Position numbers and translations under genes: made by a program
In this document: piece by piece, positions 1 to 7,152 of the stretch
Position numbering within the stretch: position 1 is the first letter of the stretch
Layout of the letters: the number at the start of each line of letters is the position of its first letter
DNA from: a bacterium
GTDB lineage: Bacteria; Pseudomonadota; Alphaproteobacteria; Sphingomonadales; Sphingomonadaceae
Direction: 5' to 3'
DNA: 34,594 nt
Assembly: GCA_030824575.1 (NCBI GenBank)
Contig: JAVBXL010000068.1
Span: 1-34,594 of the forward strand
The notes under the pieces: model-generated
The model's database searches: none
Seen by the model: the letters and a program-made list of their open reading frames with translations, nothing else
Told to the model about the DNA's origin: nothing

Positions 1-1
1 C

Positions 2-23
2 TTCGCCCCTTCGCCCCTTCGCC
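2..23. repeat. Short tandem repeat, unit TTCGCCCC, about 2.75 copies
   Basis: Two complete 8-base units (2-9, 10-17) and a partial third (18-23) lie just upstream of purL at the window edge. It may be a simple-sequence remnant or the end of a longer array to the left, which cannot be seen. The rest of 1-80 shows no clear promoter. Confidence 0.6.
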
Positions 24-80
24 ACCAATCCACGTACGCCGCCATTGTGATTCCGCCACGCCCCCGCTAAAGGCGCGCAC

Positions 81-2258
81 ATGTCCAGCACCGCCCCCCA
101 GATCACCCCGGAAGTCGTCGCCGAACATGGCCTCAGCCCGGAAGAATATGACCGCGTCCTGAGCGCCCTCGGCCGCGAGCCGAACCTTACGGAACTCGGC
201 ATATTTTCGGTCATGTGGTCGGAACATTGCTCGTATAAATCGTCCAAAATCCACCTGATGAAGCTGCCGACCACCGGCCCGCAGGTCATTTGCGGCCCCG
301 GCGAAAATGCCGGCGTGGTCGACATTGGTGACGGGCAGGCGGCGATCTTCAAGATGGAGAGCCACAACCACCCCAGCTACATCGAACCTTATCAGGGCGC
401 GGCGACGGGCGTCGGCGGCATCTTGCGCGACGTGTTCACCATGGGCGCGCGTCCCATCGCGAACATGAACGCGCTGCGGTTCGGCCGTCCCGACCATCCC
501 AAAATGCGCCACCTGATCAGCGGCGTGGTGCGCGGCATCGGCGGCTATGGCAATTGCGTCGGCGTGCCGACCGTAGGCGGAGAGGTGAATTTCCACCCCG
601 CCTATGACGGCAACATCCTGGTCAACGCCATGACCGTGGGCGTCGCCGACACCGACAAGATTTTCTACAGCGCCGCTTCGGGCGTGGGCAACAGCATCGT
701 CTATGTCGGCTCCAAAACCGGCCGCGACGGCATCCACGGCGCCACGATGGCGAGCGCGGACTTCGGCGACGACGCCGACGCCAAGCGCCCCACCGTGCAG
801 GTCGGCGACCCCTTCACCGAAAAGCTGCTGATCGAAGCCTGCCTGGAACTCATGGCGTCCGACGCGATCGTCGCCATTCAGGATATGGGCGCGGCCGGCC
901 TCACCTCCTCCAGCGTCGAAATGGCGTCGAAGGGCGGCGTCGGCATCCAGCTCAACATGGACGATGTGCCGCAGCGCGAAACCGGCATGACCACCTATGA
1001 AATGATGCTCTCCGAATCGCAGGAGCGCATGTTGATGGTGCTGAAGCCCGGCCGCGAGGATTTTGCGGAAGCCATCTTCAAGAAGTGGGAACTCGACTTC
1101 GCCGTCATCGGCCATGTCACCGACACCGGCCGCATGGTATTGATCCATAAGGGCGAGACGGTGTGCGACATCCCGCTCGCCCCGCTGGCCGACGACGCGC
1201 CGCTCTACGACCGTCCCTCCATGCCGAAGGACGCGTATAAGACCTGGTCGCAGGTCGAGCCGCTGGGCGACATCGCGCAAAGCGCGGACATCGGCGCGGA
1301 CCTCATCACGCTGATGGGCAGCCCCGACATCGCCAGCCGTCGCTGGATCTGGGAGCAGTACGACCATATGGTCGGCGCCGACACCGTCCAGCGCCCCGGC
1401 GGCGACGCCGCCGTCGTGCGCGTCCATGGATCGAACAAGGGCATTGCGATCAGCACCGATTGCACCCCGCGCTATTGCTATGCCGACCCCTATGAAGGCG
1501 GCAAGCAGGCGATCGCCGAGTGCTATCGCAACCTGTCCGCCGTCGGCGCGACCCCGCTGGCGGTGACGAACTGCCTCAACTTCGCCAACCCGCAGCGCCC
1601 CGAAATCATGGCGCAGCTGACCGGTTGCCTCGACGGCATGGGCGACGCCTGCCGCGCGCTCGACTTCCCGATCGTCTCGGGCAACGTCTCGCTCTACAAT
1701 GAATCGAAGGCGACCGGCGGCGGCAGCGCGATCCTGCCGACCCCGGCGATCGGCGGCATCGGCCTGCTGGCCGACGTCGATGTGATGGCGACCGTGGCGT
1801 TCAAGCAGGAAGGCGACGCCATCTGGCTGATCGGTGGAGAGGGCGCGCATCTGGGCCAGACCATCTGGCTGCGCGAAATCGCCGGCCGTGAGGCGGGCGA
1901 CGCGCCCAAGGTCGATCTGGCCGCTGAACGCGCCCGCGCCGACACCGTGCGCGCGCTGGTCGCCAACGGCACCGTCAACGCCGTGCATGACATCAGCGAT
2001 GGCGGGCTGCTCGTCACGATCGCGGAAATGGCGCTGGCCGGCAAGATCGGCGCGACGCTCGACATCGCGCTGACTACCGCTGCCGCCTTTGGCGAAGATC
2101 AGGGCCGCTATGTCGTCGCCGCGCCCGCAGGCGTCGAGATTGCAGGCGCGGTCAAGATCGGCACGACCGGCGGCGACACCGTCGTCGGCGTCGCGCTGGA
2201 CGCCCTGCGCACCGCCCATGAAGGTTTCTTCCCGGCCCTGATGGACAGCAAACTCTAA
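81..2258 (+). CDS. purL: Phosphoribosylformylglycinamidine synthase subunit II (PurL)
   Basis: This enzyme makes formylglycinamidine ribonucleotide from FGAR, ATP and ammonia in cytoplasmic purine synthesis. The 725-residue length is that of the small multi-subunit PurL, which works with PurQ (glutaminase) and PurS; neither is in the window. Visible family signatures are WSEHC with His49 near the N-terminus, the ESHNHP segment at residues 93-98 followed by a glycine-rich loop, and a second AIRS-like half containing a GGD motif and a HDISDGG motif in the C-terminal lobe. It starts at an ATG preceded only by a weak AAAGG. It stands alone on this strand and ends at a strong hairpin terminator shared with the convergent acetyltransferase gene. 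No defects are seen. Confidence 0.97.
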   Translation: MSSTAPQITPEVVAEHGLSPEEYDRVLSALGREPNLTELGIFSVMWSEHCSYKSSKIHLMKLPTTGPQVICGPGENAGVVDIGDGQAAIFKMESHNHPSYIEPYQGAATGVGGILRDVFTMGARPIANMNALRFGRPDHPKMRHLISGVVRGIGGYGNCVGVPTVGGEVNFHPAYDGNILVNAMTVGVADTDKIFYSAASGVGNSIVYVGSKTGRDGIHGATMASADFGDDADAKRPTVQVGDPFTEKLLIEACLELMASDAIVAIQDMGAAGLTSSSVEMASKGGVGIQLNMDDVPQRETGMTTYEMMLSESQERMLMVLKPGREDFAEAIFKKWELDFAVIGHVTDTGRMVLIHKGETVCDIPLAPLADDAPLYDRPSMPKDAYKTWSQVEPLGDIAQSADIGADLITLMGSPDIASRRWIWEQYDHMVGADTVQRPGGDAAVVRVHGSNKGIAISTDCTPRYCYADPYEGGKQAIAECYRNLSAVGATPLAVTNCLNFANPQRPEIMAQLTGCLDGMGDACRALDFPIVSGNVSLYNESKATGGGSAILPTPAIGGIGLLADVDVMATVAFKQEGDAIWLIGGEGAHLGQTIWLREIAGREAGDAPKVDLAAERARADTVRALVANGTVNAVHDISDGGLLVTIAEMALAGKIGATLDIALTTAAAFGEDQGRYVVAAPAGVEIAGAVKIGTTGGDTVVGVALDALRTAHEGFFPALMDSKL

Positions 2259-2266
2259 TGTCGCGC

Positions 2267-2295
2267 GAAGGGGCGGGACGAATACCCGCCCCTTC
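2267..2295. terminator. Bidirectional hairpin terminator between purL and the GNAT gene
   Basis: A perfect 11-base inverted repeat (2267-2277 and 2285-2295, arm GAAGGGGCGGG) with a 7-base loop sits between the convergent stops of purL and the acetyltransferase. The flanking T and A runs are short, so termination strength is an inference. Confidence 0.75.
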
Positions 2296-2832
2296 CTATT
2301 CCCGGCGAAAAATATATTCCGCATCGGTCCAATCGCCGACACGGAACCCATAATCCCCAACCTTCATGAACCCGCGCTTTGCATAGACTGCCTGCGCGCG
2401 ATCATTGCCCGACCATACGCCCAGCCACACCGGCCCTCCCATGGTCGCGGCCAGCCAATCCAGCGCCACGTCCATCAACGCGCGCCCGATCCCCATCCCT
2501 TGCGCCGCCCGTAACGCATAAAGCTGATAAATTTCGCCCTGTGCCGCCGACGCTTCGGGGTGCGGCAATTTGCACGGGCCGACATGCGCATAGGCCAGCA
2601 GTCGCTCGTCTTCCGCTTGCGCAACCCAGGTCGCGTGCGAAGGATCGGCCAATTCCCGCTCTACGGTGTCCCGGCCATAAGCCGCCGCCTCGAACAGCGC
2701 CAGATCCGCAGGAGGATAGGGAATGGCGAACCCGTCAAGAAAGGTTTCCCGAAAGGCCGCCAATTTAAGTGCGGACAGGGCAGCGGCGTCATCGGGTCGC
2801 GCGGAGCGAATGGTGCAAGGCGAAACGGTCAT
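2296..2832 (-). CDS. GNAT-family N-acetyltransferase
   Basis: A 178-residue single-domain acetyl-CoA-dependent acetyltransferase whose substrate cannot be predicted. GNAT signs are an N-terminal strand TIRSARPDDAAAL, a central YQLYAL strand followed by the acetyl-CoA loop Q-x-x-G-x-G (AAQGMGIGRALM), and a late segment with a NDRAQAVYAKRGF helix typical of motif B. I took the ATG at 2832, just before the first domain strand. An ATG at 2850, six codons earlier, sits behind a GAGGGG sequence and is equally possible. It lies downstream of, and probably in one transcript with, the BioC-like methyltransferase (gap of 19 to 37 bases). Confidence 0.85.
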   Translation of the reverse strand: MTVSPCTIRSARPDDAAALSALKLAAFRETFLDGFAIPYPPADLALFEAAAYGRDTVERELADPSHATWVAQAEDERLLAYAHVGPCKLPHPEASAAQGEIYQLYALRAAQGMGIGRALMDVALDWLAATMGGPVWLGVWSGNDRAQAVYAKRGFMKVGDYGFRVGDWTDAEYIFRRE

Positions 2833-2869
2833 TACGATCCGATCGCACATCACCCCTCGCCGCACAATC

Positions 2870-3637
2870 TCACCCCGCCCGCGTCACCCGCGCAAACAGT
2901 ATCTGATAGCCAGCGTCGCCGCCGCGCTCTTCAAACGCCGCCATCACCCGGCGCAGGTCGCCCGGCGGCAGCGGCTTGCGCCCTTCGCTCGGCACCACCG
3001 CGCCAATCCCCTTGAGGTGCGCGATCAGTCCGCGCGCACCGCCGCACTCCAGCGCATAGTCCTCGTCAAAGGCGAAGGCGTCCTCATACCCCGCGATCAA
3101 CCCGCGCAGGTCGCCCAGCGATGGATAGTCGGGCACCCCCGCCACCAGCCCGCACGCCGCATGCGCCGCGCGCCAGCGGGCGAAGCTGCCCTGCCCCATG
3201 GTCGAGAAGATCAGGCTCCCGCCCGGCCGCAACAATCCCGCCAGCCGCCCGATCGCCCCGCCCAGATCGTCAAACCACTGGAAGGCCAGGCTGGACAGGA
3301 TCAGGTCGAACCACGGTCCCTCGAACGGCGGCGCTTCGCCATCCATCGTCATGAACCGGCCCGCGACCAGCCCGTGCGACGCCGCTTGCTCCAGCATGCC
3401 GGGCGATATGTCGGTCGCCACCAATTCCGCGCCGGGCCAGCGCGCCTGGATGTCGCGCGTCAGAAATCCGGTGCCGCACCCGATCTCCAATATGCGCGCC
3501 ACGCCGTCCGACTTCTGGCGATGGGCGAGGTCCGCGACCAGGCTGGCGGCCAACCGCTGCGGCCCGGCATGGCCGTCATAATGCGCCGCCGCCGCGCCGA
3601 AGGCGTCGCTTATCCGTTGCTTGCGAACGTCGTTCAT
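2870..3637 (-). CDS. bioC: SAM-dependent methyltransferase, BioC-like (malonyl-ACP O-methyltransferase)
   Basis: A 255-residue class I methyltransferase. The SAM-binding motif I is LEIGCGTGF, followed by an acidic strand end in VATDISPGM and a motif IV-like FDLILSSLAFQW. The N-terminal ISDAFGAAAAHYDGHA segment, the SLAFQWFDDL stretch and the STMGQGSF stretch closely resemble E. coli BioC, which methylates malonyl-ACP to start pimelate synthesis for biotin. No other biotin gene is nearby, so the role is inferred from sequence likeness only; a related small-acid methyltransferase is the alternative. The ATG at 3637 begins MNDVRKQRI, a normal BioC-like start; ATG 3649 is in frame upstream. It is divergent from the DUF418 gene, with an 80-base shared promoter region. 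Confidence 0.75.
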   Translation of the reverse strand: MNDVRKQRISDAFGAAAAHYDGHAGPQRLAASLVADLAHRQKSDGVARILEIGCGTGFLTRDIQARWPGAELVATDISPGMLEQAASHGLVAGRFMTMDGEAPPFEGPWFDLILSSLAFQWFDDLGGAIGRLAGLLRPGGSLIFSTMGQGSFARWRAAHAACGLVAGVPDYPSLGDLRGLIAGYEDAFAFDEDYALECGGARGLIAHLKGIGAVVPSEGRKPLPPGDLRRVMAAFEERGGDAGYQILFARVTRAG

Positions 3638-3717
3638 GGCTAGGCGCATGGCAGAGCTTTGGCCGCTTGGCCAGTATCGACCCGCATCCGCCCGCATAGA
3701 ACAGGAACCGCCGCCCC

Positions 3718-4959
3718 ATGACCGCTTCCGCCCGCATACCCGCCATGGACGTGCTACGCGGTTGCGCGGTGCTGGGCATATTGTGGATGAACATCACTGC
3801 CTTCGCCCTGCCGCAAAACGCCTATTTCAATCCGGCTGTCGCGGGACCGCCATCGGCCGCCGACATCGCCGCCTGGGCGATCAGCCTGATCTTCGTGGAC
3901 GGCAAGATGCGCGGCCTGTTCGCCTTGCTGTTCGGCGCGTCCATGCTGCTGCTGATCGACCGGGAGGAGATGGCGGGGCGCGACGGTCGCCGGGCGCAGA
4001 TGATCCGCTCCGGCTGGCTGTTCGTCCTGGGCTGCGCGCATTTCTTCCTGCTCTGGTGGGGCGACATTTTGCGGGTCTATGCGCTGGTCAGCCTGTTCGC
4101 TTTGTTGTTCGTGGGCCTGGAACCCTTCGCCCTCGTCAAGCGCGCCCTGCTCTTCTTCTTGCTCCAGTTCCTGCTGGTCGCCAGCTTCATCGCCAGCCTC
4201 TACGCCTGGCACCATGCCGCCGCGGCCCCCGACGCAGGCGCCACCCTGCGCGATGGCTATGCCGCCTTCATGGCCGCCCTGGCCGATCCCGCCAGCCCCG
4301 GCACATCGGCGGAAATCGCCACCTATCGCAGCGGCTTCGTCACCATCCTCCAGCATAAACTGGCCGGTCTGCCGGGCGACTGGCTCTGGGGCTTCCTCTT
4401 CACCGCCTTCGAAACCCTGGGCTTCATGCTGCTGGGCATGGCGATGCTCAAAGGTGGCTTCCTCACCGGCCGCTGGGACGCGGCGCAATATCGCCAGACC
4501 GCGCGCCATTGTTTCATGATCGGTGTGCCACCCATGGCCGCGATGGCGCTATGGGTGGCATGGAGCGGCTTTGCGCCCCTACCGGCCTATGGCGTCGCGC
4601 TCGCCTGGTCGCTCCCCTTCCGCATTCCGCTGACGGTCGGCTGGGCCGCGCTCATCCTCTGGCTGCTCGCCCGCCATCGCACCCACTGGCTGGTCGATCG
4701 CCTGGCCGCCGCCGGGCGACTGACGCTCAGCAACTATCTCGCCACCAGCCTCGTCATGACCGCACTCTTCTACGGCTGGGGCCTTGGCCTCTTCGCGCAC
4801 GTACCCCCGGCGGCGCTGCCCCTGTTCGTTTTGGGCGGATGGATGCTGATGCTGGCCTGGTCGAAACCCTATGCGGCGCGATTCGCCCTCGGCCCGGCCG
4901 AATGGCTGTGGCGCAGCCTGATACGCGGCCAACCGCAAAAGATTCGCAAGAGCGACTAG
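3718..4959 (+). CDS. DUF418 (YeiB-like) multipass membrane protein
   Basis: A 413-residue inner-membrane protein. The N-terminus (RIPAMDVLRGCAVLGILWMNI) is the characteristic opening of the DUF418/YeiB family, related in fold to acyltransferase-3 membrane proteins. About ten hydrophobic segments follow, and the C-terminal part carries the family's SNYLATSL and LGPAEWLWRSL-type stretches. The molecular function is unknown; transport or modification of envelope components has been suggested from the fold. It starts at an ATG 80 bases from the divergent methyltransferase gene. No terminator is obvious before the bfd promoter only about 8 bases downstream. Confidence 0.88.
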   Translation: MTASARIPAMDVLRGCAVLGILWMNITAFALPQNAYFNPAVAGPPSAADIAAWAISLIFVDGKMRGLFALLFGASMLLLIDREEMAGRDGRRAQMIRSGWLFVLGCAHFFLLWWGDILRVYALVSLFALLFVGLEPFALVKRALLFFLLQFLLVASFIASLYAWHHAAAAPDAGATLRDGYAAFMAALADPASPGTSAEIATYRSGFVTILQHKLAGLPGDWLWGFLFTAFETLGFMLLGMAMLKGGFLTGRWDAAQYRQTARHCFMIGVPPMAAMALWVAWSGFAPLPAYGVALAWSLPFRIPLTVGWAALILWLLARHRTHWLVDRLAAAGRLTLSNYLATSLVMTALFYGWGLGLFAHVPPAALPLFVLGGWMLMLAWSKPYAARFALGPAEWLWRSLIRGQPQKIRKSD

Positions 4960-4966
4960 ATTACTA

Positions 4967-4995
4967 TTGCGACCCATTATCAAACACGCTATCTC
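4967..4995 (+). promoter_or_regulatory. Candidate sigma70-type promoter for bfd
   Basis: TTGCGA (4967-4972) and TATCTC (4990-4995) are separated by 17 bases. The predicted start is about 20 bases before the bfd ATG, whose ribosome-binding site CAGGAG lies at 5005-5010. I looked for an Irr, Fur or RirA-like operator and did not see a convincing one. Confidence 0.5.
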
Positions 4996-5020
4996 TGTTT
5001 CCAACAGGAGAGTGTCTTCG

Positions 5021-5191
5021 ATGGTCGTCTGCGTCTGTAATGCGATTCGTGAAAAGGACTTGCGGGAAGCCGCGCGCAACGGGGCGGACACGCCTTGCAG
5101 CGCCTATGCCCAATATGGCCGCCGCCCCAAATGCGGCCAGTGCGTCTCCTTCGCCCGTACCATCATCGCCGCGGAACGCGCCTCTGCCTGA
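5021..5191 (+). CDS. bfd: Bacterioferritin-associated ferredoxin (Bfd)
   Basis: A 56-residue [2Fe-2S] protein that passes electrons to bacterioferritin heme so that stored ferric iron can be reduced and released. The cluster ligands are visible as Cys4-X-Cys6 (VCVCNAI) and Cys38-X-X-Cys41 (KCGQC), at the same positions as in E. coli Bfd, although this protein is shorter at the C-terminus. An additional cysteine is present at 26. An upstream in-frame extension exists, but the ATG at 5021 has a good ribosome-binding site and gives the exact family N-terminus. It is followed 148 bases later by bfr, its functional partner, which appears to have its own promoter. Confidence 0.95.
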   Translation: MVVCVCNAIREKDLREAARNGADTPCSAYAQYGRRPKCGQCVSFARTIIAAERASA

Positions 5192-5248
5192 CAGCATTGC
5201 GAATCAGCCGCAACCGGCAGTCGCGATCTCCACGCAATAGCGCGGCGA

Positions 5249-5273
5249 AAAACCCCTGATTTCCAAGGGTTTT
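5249..5273 (+). terminator. Hairpin between bfd and bfr
   Basis: AAAACCC (5249-5255) pairs with GGGTTTT (5267-5273) around an 11-base loop. The T run is inside the stem, as in many compact terminators. It probably limits read-through from bfd into bfr. Confidence 0.5.
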
Positions 5274-5277
5274 GCAC

Positions 5278-5306
5278 TTAACAGCGCGTCCCCGAAACGA
5301 TATACG
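5278..5306 (+). promoter_or_regulatory. Candidate promoter for bfr
   Basis: TTAACA (5278-5283) and TATACG (5301-5306) are spaced by 17 bases, giving a leader of about 27 bases to the bfr ATG. A GGAG lies 11 bases before the ATG. Confidence 0.45.
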
Positions 5307-5339
5307 ATCCGGCGTCCCCCATTGCCGGAGTAAAGCGCC

Positions 5340-5819
5340 ATGAAAGGCGATCTGAAAGTCATCGAATATCTGAACGAGGTGCTCAAGAATGAGCTGACCG
5401 CGATCAACCAATATTTCCTCCACTATCGCGTGCTCAAACATTGGGGCATCGAGAAGCTGGCCAAGTTCGAATATGAAGAATCCATCGATGAGATGAAGCA
5501 TGCGGACAAGGTGGCGGAACGCATCCTCTTCCTCGACGGCCTGCCCAATTTCCAGCTGCTTGGTCGCCTGAAGATCGGCGAAACGGTCGAGGAAATCCTC
5601 AAGGCCGACCTCGAACTGGAATATGAGGCGCTGCCGGTGCTGCGCGAAGCGATCGCCTATTGCGAATCGATCAAGGATTTCGTCAGCCGCGACCTGTTCC
5701 AATATATCCTCGAAAGCGAGGAAGAGCATGTCGACACGCTGGAAACCCAGTTCGAAATGATCGAACGCATGGGCATCCAGAATTATGTCCAGCTACAGAG
5801 CAAGGCGAAAGAGGACTGA
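5340..5819 (+). CDS. bfr: Bacterioferritin (Bfr), heme-containing iron storage protein
   Basis: A 159-residue ferritin-like protein that forms a 24-subunit shell, oxidises Fe(II) at a di-iron centre and stores the mineral. All expected ligands are present in E. coli numbering: Glu18, Glu51, His54, Glu94, Glu127 and His130 at the ferroxidase centre, and Met52 for the inter-subunit heme. Length and N-terminus ([12 protein letters not shown]) match the family exactly. Bfd encoded upstream would supply electrons for release. Downstream lie a long palindromic repeat and a shared terminator with mutT. No Fur- or Irr-type operator was recognised. Confidence 0.97.
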   Translation: MKGDLKVIEYLNEVLKNELTAINQYFLHYRVLKHWGIEKLAKFEYEESIDEMKHADKVAERILFLDGLPNFQLLGRLKIGETVEEILKADLELEYEALPVLREAIAYCESIKDFVSRDLFQYILESEEEHVDTLETQFEMIERMGIQNYVQLQSKAKED

Positions 5820-5831
5820 TTCCTGACTGTT

Positions 5832-5903
5832 CCCCGGCGCAGGCCGGGGTCCAGGGTTTTCTGGCGCAGCGCGTGACGCCCTGGACCCCGGCCTGCGCCG
5901 GGG
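5832..5903. repeat. Palindromic intergenic repeat, perfect 25-base arms
   Basis: The arms at 5832-5856 and 5879-5903 are exact reverse complements, with a 22-base spacer. The arm starts CCCCGGCGCAGGCCGGGG. It lies in the 3' gap between bfr and mutT. Such 'CCCGGCCTGCGCCGGGG' palindromes are a common dispersed repeat type in sphingomonad genomes (general knowledge); only this one copy is in the window. Confidence 0.8.
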
Positions 5904-5932
5904 CACTTATAAAGCCAACTCGATCCAGTTGA

Positions 5933-5963
5933 AAAAGGGGCGTCCTGCATGGGCGCCCCTTTT
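5933..5963. terminator. Bidirectional terminator between bfr and mutT
   Basis: AAAAGGGGCG (5933-5942) pairs with CGCCCCTTTT (5954-5963). Both strands therefore read a GC-rich stem ending in a T run. It lies 3 bases from the mutT stop. Confidence 0.85.
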
Positions 5964-5966
5964 GCG

Positions 5967-6374
5967 TTACAGCAGCGCTTCGAGCAACCCGATCAACGGC
6001 AGGTCCGCCGGCGGCATATCCAGCGCGTACATCTGCGCCGGCTTCAGCCATTTGAGCGCCGTCGCATGGCGCGCCTCCGGCACGCCCTTCCACTTGCGAC
6101 AGACATAGAGCAGCATCAACAGATGCTTCTCGCCCATCGCCTCGCTGGCGAAGGTCGCGGGGGCCAGACAACTGCCATGCGTCTCGATCCCCAGTTCCTC
6201 TTCCAGTTCGCGCACCAGCGCCGCTTCGGGCGTTTCGCCCGGTTCCACCTTGCCGCCGGGAAACTCCCACAGGCCCGCCATCGCCTTGCCGGGCGGGCGC
6301 TGTTGCAACAGCACGCGGCCATCGGCATCGATCAACGCAACGGCAACGACCAACAGGGGAGGAAAAGCGGGCAT
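5967..6374 (-). CDS. mutT: MutT-like Nudix hydrolase (8-oxo-dGTP diphosphatase)
   Basis: A 135-residue Nudix protein expected to hydrolyse oxidised dGTP to the monophosphate and so prevent A:T to C:G transversions. The full Nudix box G-x5-E-x7-R-E-U-x-E-E-x-G-U is present (GKVEPGE, then RELEEELGI), preceded by the MutT-typical GLWEFPGGK. Length matches short MutT proteins; other small Nudix enzymes with the same box cannot be ruled out. It is a single gene, convergent with bfr and divergent from the first flp gene. Confidence 0.9.
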   Translation of the reverse strand: MPAFPPLLVVAVALIDADGRVLLQQRPPGKAMAGLWEFPGGKVEPGETPEAALVRELEEELGIETHGSCLAPATFASEAMGEKHLLMLLYVCRKWKGVPEARHATALKWLKPAQMYALDMPPADLPLIGLLEALL

Positions 6375-6456
6375 ATCGGTCCAGTCGGGAGGGGTTTGTT
6401 AACCGTGGCTGCTTTACAGGTTCATCGGGGACTGTCTGTAGCGAAACGGGGATTTT

Positions 6457-6642
6457 ATGCGCGCGCTTGTCGAAATCCTGGCCCGATTGAGGCTGATCCG
6501 GTGCGAGCGCGGCGCTACGGCCGTCGAATATGGGCTGATCATCGCGATGATCGTAATCGCCATGATCGCTGCACTCAATAACGTCGCAAACAAGACCACC
6601 GGCATGTGGAACAACGTCGCGACGGAAGTAACCAAGCATTAA
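6457..6642 (+). CDS. Flp/Fap-type pilin, copy 1
   Basis: A 61-residue prepilin for a type IVb (Flp/Tad) pilus. The processing site is the RG|ATAVEYGL segment: cleavage after Gly, with Glu and Tyr at positions +5 and +6 of the mature chain, followed by one hydrophobic helix (LIIAMIVIAMIAAL). Its leader of 19 residues is longer than that of copy 2 and contains Cys16. The ATG at 6457 follows a weak GGGGATTTT. The Tad assembly genes (cpaA-F, tadB, tadC) are not in this window, so the pair is an orphan pilin site here. Confidence 0.88.
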   Translation: MRALVEILARLRLIRCERGATAVEYGLIIAMIVIAMIAALNNVANKTTGMWNNVATEVTKH

Positions 6643-6782
6643 CCATCAATATTTGACAGCCGTTCGATCACATTAAGCCTTTCTCAACCGACCTGATCTA
6701 ATCCGTTCCTTGCTGACCACAAATAACCATGCGGGGCGGCCGGGTAGTTAAACGCTGAAATCCATTTCTAGGGAGACGTCAC

Positions 6783-6944
6783 ATGCAGTTCATCCGTAAG
6801 ATGCTGAAGAATGAAAAGGGTGCCACCGCGATCGAATACGGCCTGATCGCCGCTCTGATCGCCGTCGCCGCCATCGGCGCGATGACCAGCCTGGGCACCA
6901 AGCTGGGTTCGACCTTCAACAACGTCTCGGGCAACCTGAAGTAA
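6783..6944 (+). CDS. Flp/Fap-type pilin, copy 2 (53 residues)
   Basis: A second small prepilin. It reads MQFIRKMLKNEKG, a cleavage site KG|ATAIEYGL with the conserved Glu and Tyr, then one hydrophobic helix and a short polar tail (NVSGNLK). This is the canonical alphaproteobacterial Flp pilin length. A strong ribosome-binding site, AGGGAG at 6770-6775, sets the ATG, whereas copy 1 has a poor one, suggesting this is the major subunit. The 140-base gap from copy 1 and the perfect terminator just downstream suggest its own transcript or a two-gene operon. Confidence 0.9.
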   Translation: MQFIRKMLKNEKGATAIEYGLIAALIAVAAIGAMTSLGTKLGSTFNNVSGNLK

Positions 6945-6964
6945 GCCCAGACGCTTGTCGAATT

Positions 6965-6998
6965 AAGGGGCGGCGGAAGCAATTCCGCCGCCCCTTTT
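6965..6998 (+). terminator. Strong intrinsic terminator of the flp genes
   Basis: AAGGGGCGGCGGAA (6965-6978) pairs perfectly with 6983-6996 around the tetraloop GCAA, and ends in TTTT (6995-6998). It lies 20 bases after the stop of the second pilin gene. Confidence 0.9.
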
Positions 6999-7030
6999 CG
7001 TTTGCGCGTAAGAATGCGCTTTTGGCGCGT

Positions 7031-7112
7031 CCGCACCAGCCCTCACCCCCACCCGACCTTCCATTCAGGATACGCTCTGTGGGAGGTTGGGTGGGGGTGA
7101 GGGCTGGTGCGG
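7031..7112. repeat. Palindromic intergenic repeat, perfect 24-base arms
   Basis: Arms 7031-7054 and 7089-7112 (CCGCACCAGCCCTCACCCCC and its complement) are exact inverted copies with a 34-base spacer; pairing continues imperfectly inward. The GGGTGAGGG core also appears in the hairpin downstream of aroB (about 14430-14441), suggesting a repeat family. Confidence 0.75.
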
Positions 7113-7116
7113 CAAC

Positions 7117-7142
7117 CGAAATGCGCTCTTTCGCGCATTTCG
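7117..7142 (-). terminator. Hairpin downstream of the M48 protease gene
   Basis: CGAAATGCGC (7117-7126) pairs perfectly with GCGCATTTCG (7133-7142). It begins 10 bases past the protease stop on the minus strand. There is no following T run, so it could be a 3'-end stabiliser instead of a terminator. Confidence 0.45.
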
Positions 7143-7152
7143 AGACAAACTC

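Noticed and set aside
2..70. Open frame ending in TAA at 68-70 that might be the tail of a gene upstream of purL
   Set aside because: Only 22 codons are visible, it is low-complexity, and no family is recognisable; it cannot be supported.
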